A stretch of DNA of 64,000 nucleotides from Ganoderma boninense (GCA_002900995.3 CM035312.1:2291103-2355102); one strand, 5' to 3'. Counted from the stretch's first letter, positions 48,169 to 60,118 are shown. Notes: a model not told the origin generated them from the sequence alone. Translations and numbers: made by a program.

Positions 48169-49755
48169 TCATCCTCCTAGTGCCAACCGGCCAAAGTCCA
48201 GCGTCGCCTCCTCAATCGACATCTTCCGCACCACAAGCGCCTCCACAATCAGTCGCGCCTCCCGCACCGTCCCCGCCGTCCCTGCTGCAACCATGTCCGC
48301 CAGTTCCCCCATCTCCACCACCCCACCCGTCTCCCCTCCATTCTCCTCTCCATCTCCAGTCTTGTCCAATGCTGCATGCAGACCATCCACTCCATGAGCG
48401 AGCGTGCATGCCTCCTCTCCTACCTCCGCCATCAGTCCTGACGCCTTGTTGCCCACACCAGCCTTTGCAAAGTCAGCTTTGACTCCCGCCGCCCAACCCG
48501 GCTGTCCGTCGCACATGCTCTTGCCAGTCTCCTGCCCCTCCCCTTGGGCCAGAGCGATCAGCGTGTTTCGCTTCTCTTCCCGTTTCTTGTCACGCGCAAC
48601 TCGCCGCTGCAGCGCCTTCTCCTCTTTGCTCAGCTCCCCTGGCCCCGTAGTCGTGATTCCCTTCTGGTGCCATGGTTGAGATTTCTTCTCCTTGGGCTTG
48701 TTGTACCGTTTCGCGTGCCTACCGGCCGTTGGGCCCAGAGCCAGAGAGGAGCTCCCCGGCCGGGCTCGGTGTCGAACGGGACGCGGTTTGAAGACGGCGG
48801 CAATCTCCAGTCCCGCGAACGACGCTCGGCGAGGACCCAGGCCGACCTCGACACCTACAACGAGGTCCAGTTCGTCGTCAGCCATGATCCCGGATGCGGG
48901 CGTGTCAGTCTCGGGAGACTCGTCCTGGAACGCAGGTTCAGGCTCCATAGAGAACAGAGCTAGGTCGTCGTCGATGGGTGCAATGAAAGGGGAAGACTGG
49001 GCTGTTGGCCGGGAAGGGTTGGTGCGGATCGGGCGCTGGGATAAGGTCGTTGTTGTCCCAAGGAACGCGGTCATACTGGATCCGCGACGGAGTGGGGGAA
49101 AAGACGAGGAAAGGTCGTCCACGTCCGTGTATTCGGCGTAAGAGAAGTCGGTTTCGGCCTCGGTAGTGGTTGCCGAGGTGGAGCCGTCCGCGCCATCCGA
49201 GTAGAGAGGACCGAGAGCGAGAGGACGTTTGCGCATCTTGCGTGTCCACTCGCCGGTATCGGGGTTGGTGTAGCCGCTGTCCTTGTCGGCGAGTGCAGCT
49301 ATAGTGCGTGGGACCTCGATCTCTTTGACGACGATGACAGAGGCCCCGATTTCGCCGGCCATCATCTCTAGGGTCTCGAGAGACTCCTCGAGGTCTGCTC
49401 GGGAGAGGCCGATGAGGGCGCCCGAGTCTGCAACACCGAGCTCATAGTAGGCCTGGCCACCACCCTCGAGAAGACGCCATTTGAGCTGAGTGACGAGTCG
49501 GGCAAAGCGGGCATTAGAGATGTGGGTGAGTTTAAGCTTGTACTCGACGTTGCCCTGGGTGGTGTGAGTAAGGGAAAGGAAAGAAGAGGGAGGAAGGGAA
49601 GAACAGACCTCTTCTACTTCGGGGACGAGCTTGGGGATGCCGTTGTGGAGGGGGGCGCTGACGTGTGGGGAGACACCGGGAGTGGGAGGGGAGGGGAGAA
49701 AGGGATCCCAGGGCGAGGGAACGCGGGGACTTTCAGACTCGTGCTCACCAAACAT
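48169..49755 (-). CDS. GTPBP1/GTPBP2-like protein lacking the GTPase domain
   Basis: The N-terminal third matches the region preceding the G domain in GTPBP1/2: EYKLKLTHISNARFARLVTQ, KWRLLEGGGQAYYELGV, GALIGLSRADLEESLETLE and ASVIVVKEIEV (~49550-49310). In the animal proteins a Walker A follows shortly after. Here the chain instead continues as a low-complexity Ser/Asp/Pro region, then a basic patch (RHAKRYNKPKEKKSQPWHQK ~48690), a coiled-coil-like RRVARDKKREEKRN and an Ala/Glu/Val-rich C-terminus ending FGRLALGG. No GxxxxGK(S/T), DxxG or NKxD was seen. A 54-bp intron is predicted at 49608-49555, which would be frame-neutral if retained. The gene should not be annotated as a GTPase. Confidence 0.72.
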   Translation of the reverse strand: MFGEHESESPRVPSPWDPFLPSPPTPGVSPHVSAPLHNGIPKLVPEVEEVCSSLPPSSFLSLTHTTQGNVEYKLKLTHISNARFARLVTQLKWRLLEGGGQAYYELGVADSGALIGLSRADLEESLETLEMMAGEIGASVIVVKEIEVPRTIAALADKDSGYTNPDTGEWTRKMRKRPLALGPLYSDGADGSTSATTTEAETDFSYAEYTDVDDLSSSFPPLRRGSSMTAFLGTTTTLSQRPIRTNPSRPTAQSSPFIAPIDDDLALFSMEPEPAFQDESPETDTPASGIMADDELDLVVGVEVGLGPRRASFAGLEIAAVFKPRPVRHRARPGSSSLALGPTAGRHAKRYNKPKEKKSQPWHQKGITTTGPGELSKEEKALQRRVARDKKREEKRNTLIALAQGEGQETGKSMCDGQPGWAAGVKADFAKAGVGNKASGLMAEVGEEACTLAHGVDGLHAALDKTGDGEENGGETGGVVEMGELADMVAAGTAGTVREARLIVEALVVRKMSIEEATLDFGRLALGG

Positions 49756-50206
49756 GGGTTGTGGTTGTGGATTGTGGTTGATATGGGCTGTGTTTCACTT
49801 TACGGGTAATTCAGAGTTGGATAACGGTGGACGAGTGAGGGGTGTTAGAGAGATATTCGAGTGATCATCGTGGGTGGTGAGAGTATAGGAGGGGGGCAGG
49901 TCAATCAGGATTCGGAAGGGAAGGAAATTGGTGAGGCGGGTAGAAGACCGAGAAGAGAGGCAGCTACAGAGAGAACATGATGACCGTCGAGGAGGAACGT
50001 GTGCAGTTGCAGAGACTGCCGAGTCTGAGTCGACTCACCCCCTGTCAGCCCGGCGCCCAGAGGCCGGATGTGCGGTCCGCCGCTGGCGTGCGGACGACTT
50101 GGTAGTCTGGTATAAGTACTAGCCAGCAATGTTCAACGTTCACTTGCGTACACTCTGTACACACTACAGCATAAACAGGTCCGCCACTTCTTCTCACTGA
50201 CCAACC
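49756..50206. other. Intergenic region
   Basis: About 450 bp between two minus-strand genes. It should hold the promoter of the GTPBP-like gene and the 3' flank of the E2 gene. No supported feature was seen. Confidence 0.45.
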
Positions 50207-51354
50207 TCAATCTTCAATAACAATCACTTCGCCGGGGTCTGTCCGCGCCCCACTCGTCAGCGGCGAAGCACCTGCCCCTCCTCTGCGTCTTCGCACTCGC
50301 CTCTCTATCTCATCTTCCCCTGACAGGTCAATGTCAGCCTCTCCATTGCCCGCCATCAACCCTCGCTTCCTTTTTGATGCCGTTGCTGGTCCATCTGCCC
50401 TCGGAGAGCTCTTGTACGAGACGGAACAGGCCGATCATCATCCGAGTCGTCGATGGTGATCGTTTCTGCAGTTGAGGGCGTCGCCCTCCTCGATGCAGGC
50501 GATGATCGTGTACCACCGCCGGTTAGTGCCGCACTAGGTGGCGCAGGACTGCCAGATGCCTTCGCTTTGCCCTTGTCCTGACCCAGTTGCGGACGGGCAT
50601 ATAGCTCTGTCCAACGTCTAGCCTCGTGATCATGCTGGACGCGGTTGCGGACATATTCAGTGGCTATAGAGGGAACTGAAAGAGGGGCGACAGGTAAGGG
50701 TGTGTGCCAGAAGCCTTTCAGGAATGGAATGCGAAATCGTACCCAACGGATCCTCTGGGTGGGTCGTCAGAAACGGCGTGAGTAAGAGTGAAGGAATATG
50801 ACGAGGCGGACGCACTAGGGTTTGGATCAGTGAGCAGCGAGGACAATGATAGAACAACCTTGAAAAGAGAGAGGGCAGGGGACCAATTATGCTTGAGGAT
50901 ATCGATGCAAATGCTTCCACGTTCGTTGATATTCATGTGGTAAATGCTGTGAGTAGAATGAGACACGAGGTATAGAAAGACTGTGATTCCGAAACAGCAC
51001 ACCGTGTACGGAAAGTCATCCTTGGAGCGGAGAAGCTGAAGGTGAGATGGGGGAGAGGTAAAGGACGGAACAAGATAGAGATGGGAACTGAGGACTGACG
51101 GGTAGTCATGAGCGAGTACAATGTCGACGTGGAAAAGGCCACCCTCGTAGACACTGCCCTCTGGACCTGGAATGGTGGCCGTCCAGCGAAAGAGGTCGTC
51201 GTCGGATGGGGCGAGCTTGATGGAACCAAGGTCCTCTTTCTTGAGGTCGGCGATCTCGCGGTGTATGCGTTTGAGGGTGGTCTGAGGGCAGAATGAGAGG
51301 GCAACGGAGAGAAGGGGCGGGCAGACGTACGGCCGTAGCGTGTGGGGGAGGCAT
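50207..51354 (-). CDS. Ubiquitin-conjugating enzyme E2 with basic C-terminal extension
   Basis: Ubc4/5-like UBC fold: TLKRIHREIADLKKED (~51270), FRWTATIPGPEGSVYEGGLF, HMNINERGSICIDILKHNWSP with the catalytic Cys (~50915), LLTDPNP and VPSIATEYVRNR (~50680). A two-codon-block first exon MPPPHATA (51354-51331) is inferred from a GTACGT donor. The C-terminus is extended by about 110 residues with a SUMO/ubiquitin-interaction-like acidic run (TITIDDSDDDR), an NLS-like KRKR and RRVRRRR, and a terminal GEVIVIED. Reaching that end requires adding one base to the G run (plus-strand C run 50398-50400). Otherwise the protein stops at 50356. Most canonical Ubc4/5 proteins lack such a tail, making this a class III E2. 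Confidence 0.85.
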
Positions 51355-51689
51355 GAGAGGAGTGAGTTCGTGTGCTTGGGTGAGACTGAGACGAGCGAGA
51401 CAGAGTGTGAGTGCACTCTTGAGGTTTGGTGTGGGTCGTTCGGCGAGTCGCGAGGCTGAGGCCGGTCGTCCGCACGTGCTCCGATCCACACGGAGTGCCC
51501 GTAGCACGTGCTGCACGAGTTTGCTCAATTCTCGACGGTCGACTCTCGACGGCGAACGAACAAGCTCTTGGCTCTTGCTCTTGGCTCTTGGCTCAGCCCT
51601 GCTCAGGCTCAAGCTCCCCGTCTGCTCGTTTCGCTCGCCGCTCTCGATTTTGTTCACGCCCTTGCGCCTCCCCATTCCTCGTTATTCCC
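51355..51689. promoter_or_regulatory. Divergent promoter E2/UTP22
   Basis: 335 bp between divergent start codons. The tandem GCTCTTGGCTCTTG-like repeats near 51555-51600 are the only visible structure. Confidence 0.45.
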
Positions 51690-54600
51690 ATGGCGCTCAA
51701 CCTCAAGAGGAAGAGAACACACTCCCCTTCCCCATCTCCTGCAACCGACGACTACATCGAGCACAGTTCCCTCCCGGATGCAAGCAGTCGTCTCGCCGCA
51801 CATCGACACCAACCACCCACCGGCGAAGAGCTCAAGAACATCAAGGATGCTGCTGACCTGTTTCGGTCCACCTCCTTCAAGTTGCAGGTCCGTACTTTCC
51901 TTCATAGTCCCCCGCTGGCTCGTGTCCCACACCTTTCTTCTAGATCGACGCTCTTCTGCCCAATGTTAGGCCGAAGTACCATCTGTCCCAACCACTCGAC
52001 AATCTTCTTGTTTCCTTGCACAAGTTCCTAACCGACCTCCCCTCGTCCCCGCCCCAGCATCCCCTTCATGCTGCCCGCGCTCTATCCCTTAAAGGTATTG
52101 CCGTGCCCTACATTCGACCTTTGCCCACAGAAGATACAAATTGGAAGGTCGCCTTCGAAGCGCCATCTGAGATTGTTCTTTGTGGCAGCTGGGCCACCAA
52201 AACCGCCGTCAAGGCCAAAGACTCCACAAAATACCAGGTCGATGTCGCGCTCGCAATGCCGTCGGTCAGTCCGTCGCAATTAAATAGCCTCCCACCTGCT
52301 CATAAGTTTCCTCAGAACTTGCTCCAGGAGAAGGACTACTTGAATGGACGTGCTTTTCAGAAGCGTGCTTACTTCTTGGCAGTCGTCGCCTCTGCTCTCG
52401 CACACGCGAATCTCGCTTATGGACTTTTCTATGACTCAACCTCTGGCGATCCAAGATGCACAGCGTTGATTCTGGACCCGCGTAAGTGGGCTCTTTTTCG
52501 CTAAAAGCCAATCCATTTTCACCATTTTCACAGCTATCCACGTACTCGGCAAACTCGACGTCCAAATCCGTATCGTTCCATTCCTCCCACAATCTCCCAT
52601 TCCCTTATCACGTCTATCGCCCTCGCGCTCTAACATCCGTACAACTGGCCAGGACCAAGAGTTGGACCACGAGCCCACGCCTCTGTATAACACTGCCTTG
52701 TTGCGTATGAGCACTCCAAAGGCTCATCTTCTGTCTGTGCACGCCCTCCAGCAAGACGCGCCTGGCTTTTCTGATGCTTTGACTTTGCTCCGCGTGTGGG
52801 CAAATCAGCGAGGATACGGAGCGGGCGGAAAGTTCTGCGTGCGTGGTTTCGAAGGGAAAGGCATGTGGTGGGCGTCACTGCTGGACCTGCTCATTCACGG
52901 CGAGGAACCTCAAGCTGTTCAGTCGGAGAGGCCGAGTCCTAAATTCAAGCCTTTGGGGAAGGGATTGAGCTCGTATCAACTGTTCAAAGCGACACTAGAT
53001 TTCCTTGGTAAGTTTGCAGGCCAGTTCACCGAGGGTGCTCACTGAGTTCCATGATCTGTGCAATCACAGCACGGCACAGCTTTGCCGAGAGGTCTGTATT
53101 CGTCAAGTCGAAAGATGGCCACAAAGTATGTTTGTTTTGCAACATTCTAGCTGTGTGGTATTTCATGTCGTGCATCAGTTCCCTCCCGCTAGCTACGTCG
53201 GCCACGAGGCGGTTTTCGTCGACTCGACTTCTTCTGTCAATCTTTTGGCTGATGTTCCATTGTCCTCTCTCGACATGGTATAATCTTCAAACTTCCTAGT
53301 CCCCTACGGTTTACTGAAATTTTGCTAGCTGAGGTACGACGCACAAGCAACACTCAAAGTGTTGGACCAGCGTGGTAATTCGGAGGATCCCTTTTGCTCT
53401 ATTTTCTTGCAAGACCGTCGGGATGTGTTTAGCCGGTTCGACGTCCTTCTCCAGTGGGTAATTCAATCGTTCACGAATCAGCGATGTGGCTCTGATAGAA
53501 TGTTTCAGGGTTGATGTGTCGTCTGCTCAGATGCCCGACCAGTCGTTGCATGTTGTGGCGGACCACGGCTCTGCGTACAACGCGCTTATGGCGAATCTTT
53601 CGTCAACTCTCCGTGATGGGCTCGGCAATCGTGTGAACGCCCTCACAGTTCTACACCCATCCTCGGATGCACGACCGCTCTCACAAGCCCTGCCAGCAAG
53701 CTCTCCCATCGTTTTCATCGGCATAATCTTGGATACCGAGCACGCATTTCGCCTCGTTGATCACGGCCCCCTAGCCCAAGACCGGACAGGAGAGCAGGCT
53801 GAACAATTTCGTCGCATTTGGGGCGACAAAGCAGAACTCCGTCGCTTCAAGGATGGTTCTATCATGGAGAGCGTCGTCTGGGATATCAAAAACGCTGATG
53901 AGCGCGCGTACATTCCGGCCATGATCGTCAAGCATCTGCTGCAAAATCACTTTGGTATCGGTGGAGATGCTGTCACGACCTGGCAGCATCAATTCGACGC
54001 TCTTTTGAAGGCACCAGAGTCAATCCGGTCTCTGTTCGAAGCACGAAATGCGGCGGCTGGTTTCAAAGCAGCCCTCACTGCCTTTGACTCGCTCGTCAAA
54101 CAGATGAAAGCCCTCGACGACAAGCTGCCACTCGCGATTCTGAATGTGAGCCCGGTCTCTCCTGCGCTCCGGTATACCGAAGTCTTCGTACCCATCGCGA
54201 TGGCGCCATCATCTCGAGTCAGGATTCCTACCGCAGCCTCGTACGTTCCAGCTATGGAGGTCATTGTGGAGTTCGAGAAGTCTGGACGATGGCCGGACGA
54301 TCTCCGCGCTATTAGGAAGATCAAGCTCGCGTTTTACGAGCGTTTGGCCACCGCACTCATGGAGGCCGTGAAAGGGTTGCAAGCGACCGTTGTCCTGGGC
54401 GAGCGTGCCGGAGGGAAGGAACTACAGGACGAGGCTGCGCTTGATATTGTCACTCTGGAGGGCTGGGCGTTCCGTGCTCGGATATGGCACGACCGCGAGG
54501 CGACACTACTTGATCGCGTCATCAACGACCAATCGCACATTCGCAAAGCTTCCGGGCGCCATGTTTCCGGAGATGAAGCTTACGAGCGACAAGTTGCACT

Positions 54601-55725
54601 TGCAATGCGCGATGCCTACAGTCGGAAGGTTTATTCACGCCCCACGACATCACCGGATTATCGCCGCGCTTTCTCACAAATTTGCTGCGTTTGCGGGGAC
54701 TGTGAGACTGACGAAGCGATGGTTCGCATCGCACTGGTTGCTCTGTACCCATGTCTCCGAAGAGGCGATAGAGCTACTGTGCGCCTACATCTTCCTGCAG
54801 ACTGGGGCTGCTTTACCCTCTGCAGTTGTACCGGGAACGAAGGAGCGAGGTTTTGCACAAGTTCTAAGGTTTCTCAAGGACTGGGACTGGACGAAGGGCT
54901 TGGTTGTACCGTTTAGCCTCGAAGAGCAGGACACAATACTTCCAAGTGACATGGAATCCACGTGTGGTCGAGCAGGAGCATGGTCCTTCATCACTACAGT
55001 CGATCACTCTGGCCACATCTGGACATCACATGGTCCGAACGCTGTGGTTGCACGTCGCATTGCGGCGATCGCGAAGGCGACGTGGGAGAGCTTTAACACA
55101 TTTGACTCCCAAGGTTCTAACCTCAAGGTCTGTATATCTCCAAAATGCGAGACATGTACTTACAATTCTATTACAGCGCTTGTTTCACCATCCAACAGAA
55201 GATTATGACTTCATTGCTGAACTGGATCCTGGCGTCTTATCTCGCTATTACCAGAATATCAGTGCGAAATCCGTCGGCATGGTCATCAAAAGCCAAATAT
55301 GCAAATATTGCACCAGCAAGCGCGACTGCGTCAGTTCTTCCTGGCTTTGATCCTGCTGCTGCTTTGTTTGCAGATCTTCAGGTATGTTGCGTCCTCACAA
55401 CTTGGATTGAAGTTAAATCAGCCATTATTAGAGTGTGTATGAGGATGCTGCCCTGCTCTTCTTTGATGTACTAGGGGGAAACAGCATTGGTGTGGTATGG
55501 CAACCCTCGTTAAAAAATCCTAGACCATTCCGAGTTCTCAGTGGCTATTCCAGCATCCCTGTAAGCGAGAAAAGTCTTTTGGTAAATGATAGATCATTGC
55601 TGAACAGGAACACACAGTTGAGCAAAAAGTCGAAGGAAAGTGAGGGAGAAGTTGTTTCCTTGAATCAACAGGCATTGCCAATAGAGCTTGAGAGGATAGG
55701 GCAGGATCTAATCATGAGATTGTAG
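51690..55725 (+). CDS. UTP22: SSU-processome protein Utp22/NOL6 (Nrap family)
   Basis: Nucleolar UTP-C/90S pre-ribosome component with tandem nucleotidyltransferase-like (inactive) and OAP-type folds. Recognised by an NLS-bearing start LKRKRTHS, WKVAFEAPSEIVLCGSWATKT (~52150), RALTLLRVWANQRGYG-like segment (~52780), GKGMWWASLLDLL, FSRFDVLLQ, FIGIILDTEHAFRLVDHGP (~53720), ELRRFKDGSIMESVVW (~53840), RFIHAPRHHRIIAALSHKF (~54630), RLTKRWFASHWL and the C-terminal ALLFFDVLGGNSIGVVW (~55450). Two apparent one-base insertions break the frame: 54623-54629 (AYSR to RFIHAP) and ~55262-55280 (RYYQNIS to SAWSSKAKYAN). The length (~1,100 residues) fits the family. The last 230 bp border an AT-rich repeat region, yet the stop at 55725 is consistent. 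Confidence 0.9.
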
Positions 55726-56663
55726 ATTATATTAGTGTCTTACACTTGTCTAATATCTCAGAGTGTGGTTAGCGAAATACAAGGATACAGAGCATCAATA
55801 ATTGAGATTGAAGACATTCAAATTAATTTTTCATATGAGCTACTGTCCTTGTCAACTCTTATCATAACAAGCATTCATTGTGTGAATATTAGATAATTAT
55901 GTGAACAACACAACAAGATAATTATTGACAGCAAAAACCTTAATAGTTTTGGCTCCACCATAGAGCAAGGTCTTCAAGCTGCGAATGCAGGTCCTAGGGT
56001 CCAATTGTCGTCAAGTAAGATATGTCTTTTAATGTTTAGACACTCAGACCAGAAAGTCGCAAAAACATCTTTTTTCTAAAAGTCAGCAACATTTTTTGTG
56101 CAGCTGCAGTCCCTAGTGCAAGTTATGATGATATGCACTGTCCTGAACAGGTGTTAGGTCTCGACCTTTGAACATCAGTTCAAAAGGTTAGGTGTGTTGA
56201 GCCAAAGACTAGCTGTTACACTAGTGCTTAGATGTATTACAGTATTAGAGTGATGTTGGAGCACAGATTTTTGCAAGTGAGTGCTTGCTCACCGGGAGTT
56301 TCTGACCTATGATATGACGTGCAATTGTATATTTTTGTATCCATCTGTTTGCCTCTGTACTATGACAACTGTATAGGACAACTGGAATTCACTCGCTTTT
56401 TGCTGCCCTGCTTGACCTCTGATGGTTTTTCCAACAAGTGAATGCTCTCTGAGACAGATGATGTATTGCTGCTAGAGCAATAGACCTGATAGACAACATC
56501 AGCAAAAGTGCAAAATATTGGTTAACTTTGCATGGTTGTGGGCATCTCATGAAAACCTGAAAAGAGCATGCACTAACCCTTGAATAGGGTATGGTGCTCT
56601 TTTGGTTTGCCTAATGAGGCAACACTGCCAATAGGAAAGGTGCTACCACACAATGCTGGAAAA

Positions 56664-56703
56664 CCCAGGCAATCCTTGCAATATCTCATGAGGATTGCCT
56701 GGG
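56664..56703. repeat. Perfect 12-bp inverted repeat (hairpin)
   Basis: CCCAGGCAATCC at 56664-56675 pairs exactly with GGATTGCCTGGG at 56692-56703 across a 16-nt loop. It is inside the CpG-depleted relic and could be a transposon terminus or simply a hairpin. Confidence 0.85.
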
Positions 56704-57182
56704 ATTAGCTAAATTGCCTTTGCATGCAATCTCACAGGGCTCCAGGCCCTATTAATCAAACTATGTATATAATGCATATATGTATTTGAGACTCAGGTCA
56801 TACAGGCATACCTTGCCTTGAGGAGAAACCAAGTGGAATATATTTTAATTAACACACTATTCAAGCTGGGGCCTGCCTATACCAACAATATACCACCTCT
56901 CTAGATCCAAAGCTCTAACATAAAGGTTATTGACAAGTTCCTAAGCCTCACCAAATCTAAAAATGCCAGGGAAACAATGTATCATTGGCACTAAGGAATT
57001 GCAACACACAGTGCCAAGAGTAGGACAACAGGTGGTCTTACCTGAGAGCAAGCACATCCATACGCAGACTCAACAGAGTGACATGCAGGTATGGGGTGGG
57101 AGAGAAGGGGGACAGTCATCACAACAGTACTCACCTTTCAGCATAAATAAGATGTTATATGCATGAATAAGCCCATGTAAAA

Positions 57183-57201
57183 CATATATATATATATATA
57201 T
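57183..57201. repeat. TA dinucleotide microsatellite
   Basis: About nine AT/TA units in a row within the relic region. Confidence 0.85.
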
Positions 57202-57543
57202 GTGTATATAAAGACATGTCAGTGCTTGTCAATGTCATTACAAGCTCTAGTCTCCACTGACAGACCATCGTAGACATGGTTTTGACAAGGACTGCTGAAT
57301 TGAAGAACATACCTGGGTAACAACCTTGAGGACATTCCCATCTCTATGTGTGGCATTGGGACTCTGAGTCAGGGGAAACATTGTGATGGCCCCTATATCA
57401 TACATTGAGATGGTAAGGACTCAGAGGATGGACAGGACAGTGGCAAGCTGCCAAGTACTAGCAGTCCAGGAGGAAGTGGAGGGGGTGGTGGTGCCAGCTG
57501 TTATGAATAGGCATTACGAACTACATATATAGTACCAGCCAAG

Positions 57544-57562
57544 TGTCAAGCCAAGCTTGACA
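57544..57562. repeat. 8-bp inverted repeat with 3-nt loop
   Basis: TGTCAAGC and GCTTGACA flank CAA. It sits in the relic region about 320 bp upstream of the LTR. Role unknown. Confidence 0.75.
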
Positions 57563-57883
57563 TTGCGTCCTTTTGGTATAGCTGGTTCAGCGGCTGGTCT
57601 GTTCCTAACACCAGTGGTGGTGGTATGAGGACAAAGAGTGTGATTGTTGCTGTTTTCAAAAAACCGGGTTAAATAGCATACAGGCTGGTGAAGAGTACTC
57701 AGCAGACAAGTTGAAGACCACCTAACACATAAAGTTCAAGTCAGTGGGGATTGCATTAATCATGTGTAGGTGCTCAGGTAGCCAGCCTACCATGACTTCA
57801 CCTGAGCCACAACTAGAACCATCCGTAATCACGTGAAGTCAAACTTGAGGTCCTGTCCAAGCCCTAGGCCTTGCGCTGTAAGC

Positions 57884-58343
57884 TGTCATGAACCGCATGC
57901 TCGGCGCCTACCCCGGCGTCTTTCTTTCCCTTTTTGGACTGTTTGCCTCCTGTGTCATCCTTATTGTCCTCCGTTGTTTAGCAAACCCATCCCTTGTTCT
58001 CGCAGTACAATAACTCCTGTTGCCCATTGTTCCCGTCATCATTGTACCACATACCATTGTTCTCCCACTGGTTCCCATGTCCATAGTTACCTATTGTCCC
58101 CGGTTCCCATTGTCCGTTACATGTATATAAGACCTGTACTTCACTACCTGGAGACCTCAGTTTCGACCTCTTGTCTCCAGGTAAGCCTCGCTGTATTCTC
58201 GCTCATTAGTTACTTGCTCAATACATCTTGTCTCCAGCCTGACTGTCGAGCCCTGCTCTGCTCTCGCTGCGCAAGTGCTCGTCGACACCCTTGCTCGTCT
58301 CGTAAGCCTCCTCCCTGATCTTACTCGACAGCCAGTTGTAACA
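57884..58343 (+). repeat. 5' long terminal repeat
   Basis: 460 bp beginning TGTCATGA and ending GTAACA (TGT...ACA ends). The right boundary is inferred from these ends because the 3' LTR is incomplete. The middle (~58015-58115) is made of degenerate repeats of a CCCATTGT-like unit. No standard tRNA primer-binding site beginning TGG follows. Confidence 0.8.
58124..58130 (+). promoter_or_regulatory. LTR TATA box
   Basis: TATATAA in the 5' LTR, about 240 bp from its start, suitably placed for retroelement transcription starting near 58155. Confidence 0.6.
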
Positions 58344-58530
58344 TTAGGTCAAAACTTCTACACGAGCACCAGCATACTCCACCCACATTTCTTTTCTTCT
58401 CGTACGGTATGCACTTAGATCCTCTGTGTTGGCCTAGCGTAGTACACGCTCTAGTTACACCATCAGACGTGGTCTTGGCACAACCTGAGGCTTGCCACTC
58501 TCAGTGGTACAGTACACAGAAAGCTCCTAA

Positions 58531-60118
58531 CATAAGACCCCAGTACTGACAGAAGTGGTCCGCCTCACGGCGTGGGAGGCTAGAGAAAGGTGGTGAAACA
58601 AAGCCAAGGCAGAACACCCCTGGGCCCATGTCCCTTGGGCTAAGACACAGCAATAGGCCGAGGAGGCTGAGCAGACAGTGTTGGATCGTGCACCTGCCGT
58701 TTCTATTCCTGGGATAGGAAGCGAGCTACCTCCACTCCCCTCACCGTGGCTTGCAGTCAAAGGTCACACGCATTTCACAGCACCACGGTCAAAGACCAGC
58801 ACTAAAACACCACTGAACAACAGTGGTTTGTTTGCGACCACCAACCCTGCCCACACCGCAACTTCACCTTTGACTAGACACCCACCCAGTGGGCTCCATT
58901 CCACCCCTTTGTCCAGCCACATCCTGACCAACAACAGGCGATCTTAGACCGACTCGCCCAGCCACCGCCGGCCCCCTCCACAAGGCCCACACGGGCGCTG
59001 TTGCTGCTACACAAAGTCACCCCAGCACCCGACCTCCAGCCGTGCCCCCAGTCGTGTACCCAGTGGGACCGCCACCCCCAGTCAATCCACAGGTTCCCCC
59101 GCCCTTGACAAAACTATCGCACTCGTTACTGAACGTCTTGGACAACGACGAAGCTCAAACCCCTCATCACCCATTGCATCGACTTCTAAGGCAGAAGAGA
59201 AGCCTGAAGTGAAGAAGGAACTGAAGTTTCCAACAAGCTACCAGTTCCAACACCCCGCAATCGTCGTCCTCATCCAATCCTCCTCCCGCACCCACCATGA
59301 CCACTCCTGCCCCTGCACCATCATTCGACACCTCCAAGCTCCTCTCCCAAATTGCCCCACGTGAATACAATAGAAAGTCTGCACAGGATGGTCTCCGCTT
59401 TGTGTCCGCCACTCAGATCTACTACAACACCCTTACGTCGGTAGCGGTTGGCACACCTAGCGAGGTCATATGGATGACCATTCTCAGTAAGCTCACGGAA
59501 GGAGCGGCAGCCTGGGCTGGTCCCCACATTGTAAAACTCGCCGGTGGAACTAGCCCTTGGGCAGACTATGGCGCATTCAGCACGGCCTTCAAGGACCACT
59601 TCTGCGCAGCTGACGACAAGGAGGCCGCCATCGCTGAACTTGTCAAGCTTTGCAAGGCGTATCGCAAGGTTGGCACTGTCCAGGAGTACACGGCACAGTT
59701 CAACGCGACCGCAGCACGGACCAACTTCGGCGACGAGGACAAACGCGAACGCTACCGCTCCGGCCTACCCCCCAGACTCCGGGACGTCCTCGCCACCAGT
59801 GCTCACGACATCTCCGACCTCACGAAGATTCAGAAGGTGTCGCTGTCGCTTGACCAGGCCCTCGTCACCCGAGAGGAAGAACGACCGAAGTCGTTTGGGT
59901 GGAAGAAGAAGGGGGAGAAGGCAGCCGCTACTGAAAAGAAGCCGTTCCCGGGAAACTGTCACATCTGTGGCCAGCCCGGACATCGTAAGTATGACTGCCC
60001 GCGGTTGAAGAGTCAGCAAGCCGCTTCCTCGTCCACTGCAACTACGGAAGTAGCGGCTCTTCAGGCCCAGCTCAAGGCGATGGAGGAGAAGATTGCATGC
60101 AGCCCTTACAACCACTGA
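58531..60118 (+). pseudogene. gag: Retrotransposon gag (capsid/nucleocapsid), degenerate
   Basis: The N-terminal coding sequence (VVRLTAWEARERW, KAEHPWAHVPWAKTQQ) is interrupted by TGA at 58594-58596 and TAG at 58654-58656. It then changes frame before the intact main block from ATG 59297: a capsid-like region (LLSQIAPREYNRKS, WMTILSKLTEGAAAW, FKDHFCAADDKEAAIAEL, YTAQFNATAARTNF) and a CCHC zinc knuckle CHICGQPGHRKYDC (~59960). The block ends at TGA 60116-60118. The following protease is in the same frame, so that TGA is either a lost sense codon or a readthrough site. Confidence 0.85.

Larger units (their letters stand above)
55726..57883. repeat. CpG-depleted AT-rich repeat relic
   Basis: No gene is supported. 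Base composition changes sharply after UTP22: counting by eye gives about 16 CpG dinucleotides in 2.1 kb and none between ~56396 and ~57062, with TpG and CpA abundant. This is what old, cytosine-methylated repeats become through deamination. It contains a perfect hairpin, an 8-bp palindrome and a TA microsatellite (listed separately). I could not assign a transposon family. Confidence 0.65.

Noticed and set aside
57833..58318. 161-codon frame across the 5' LTR boundary
   Set aside because: It starts outside and runs through the LTR. It is composed of LTR repeats and is not a gene.
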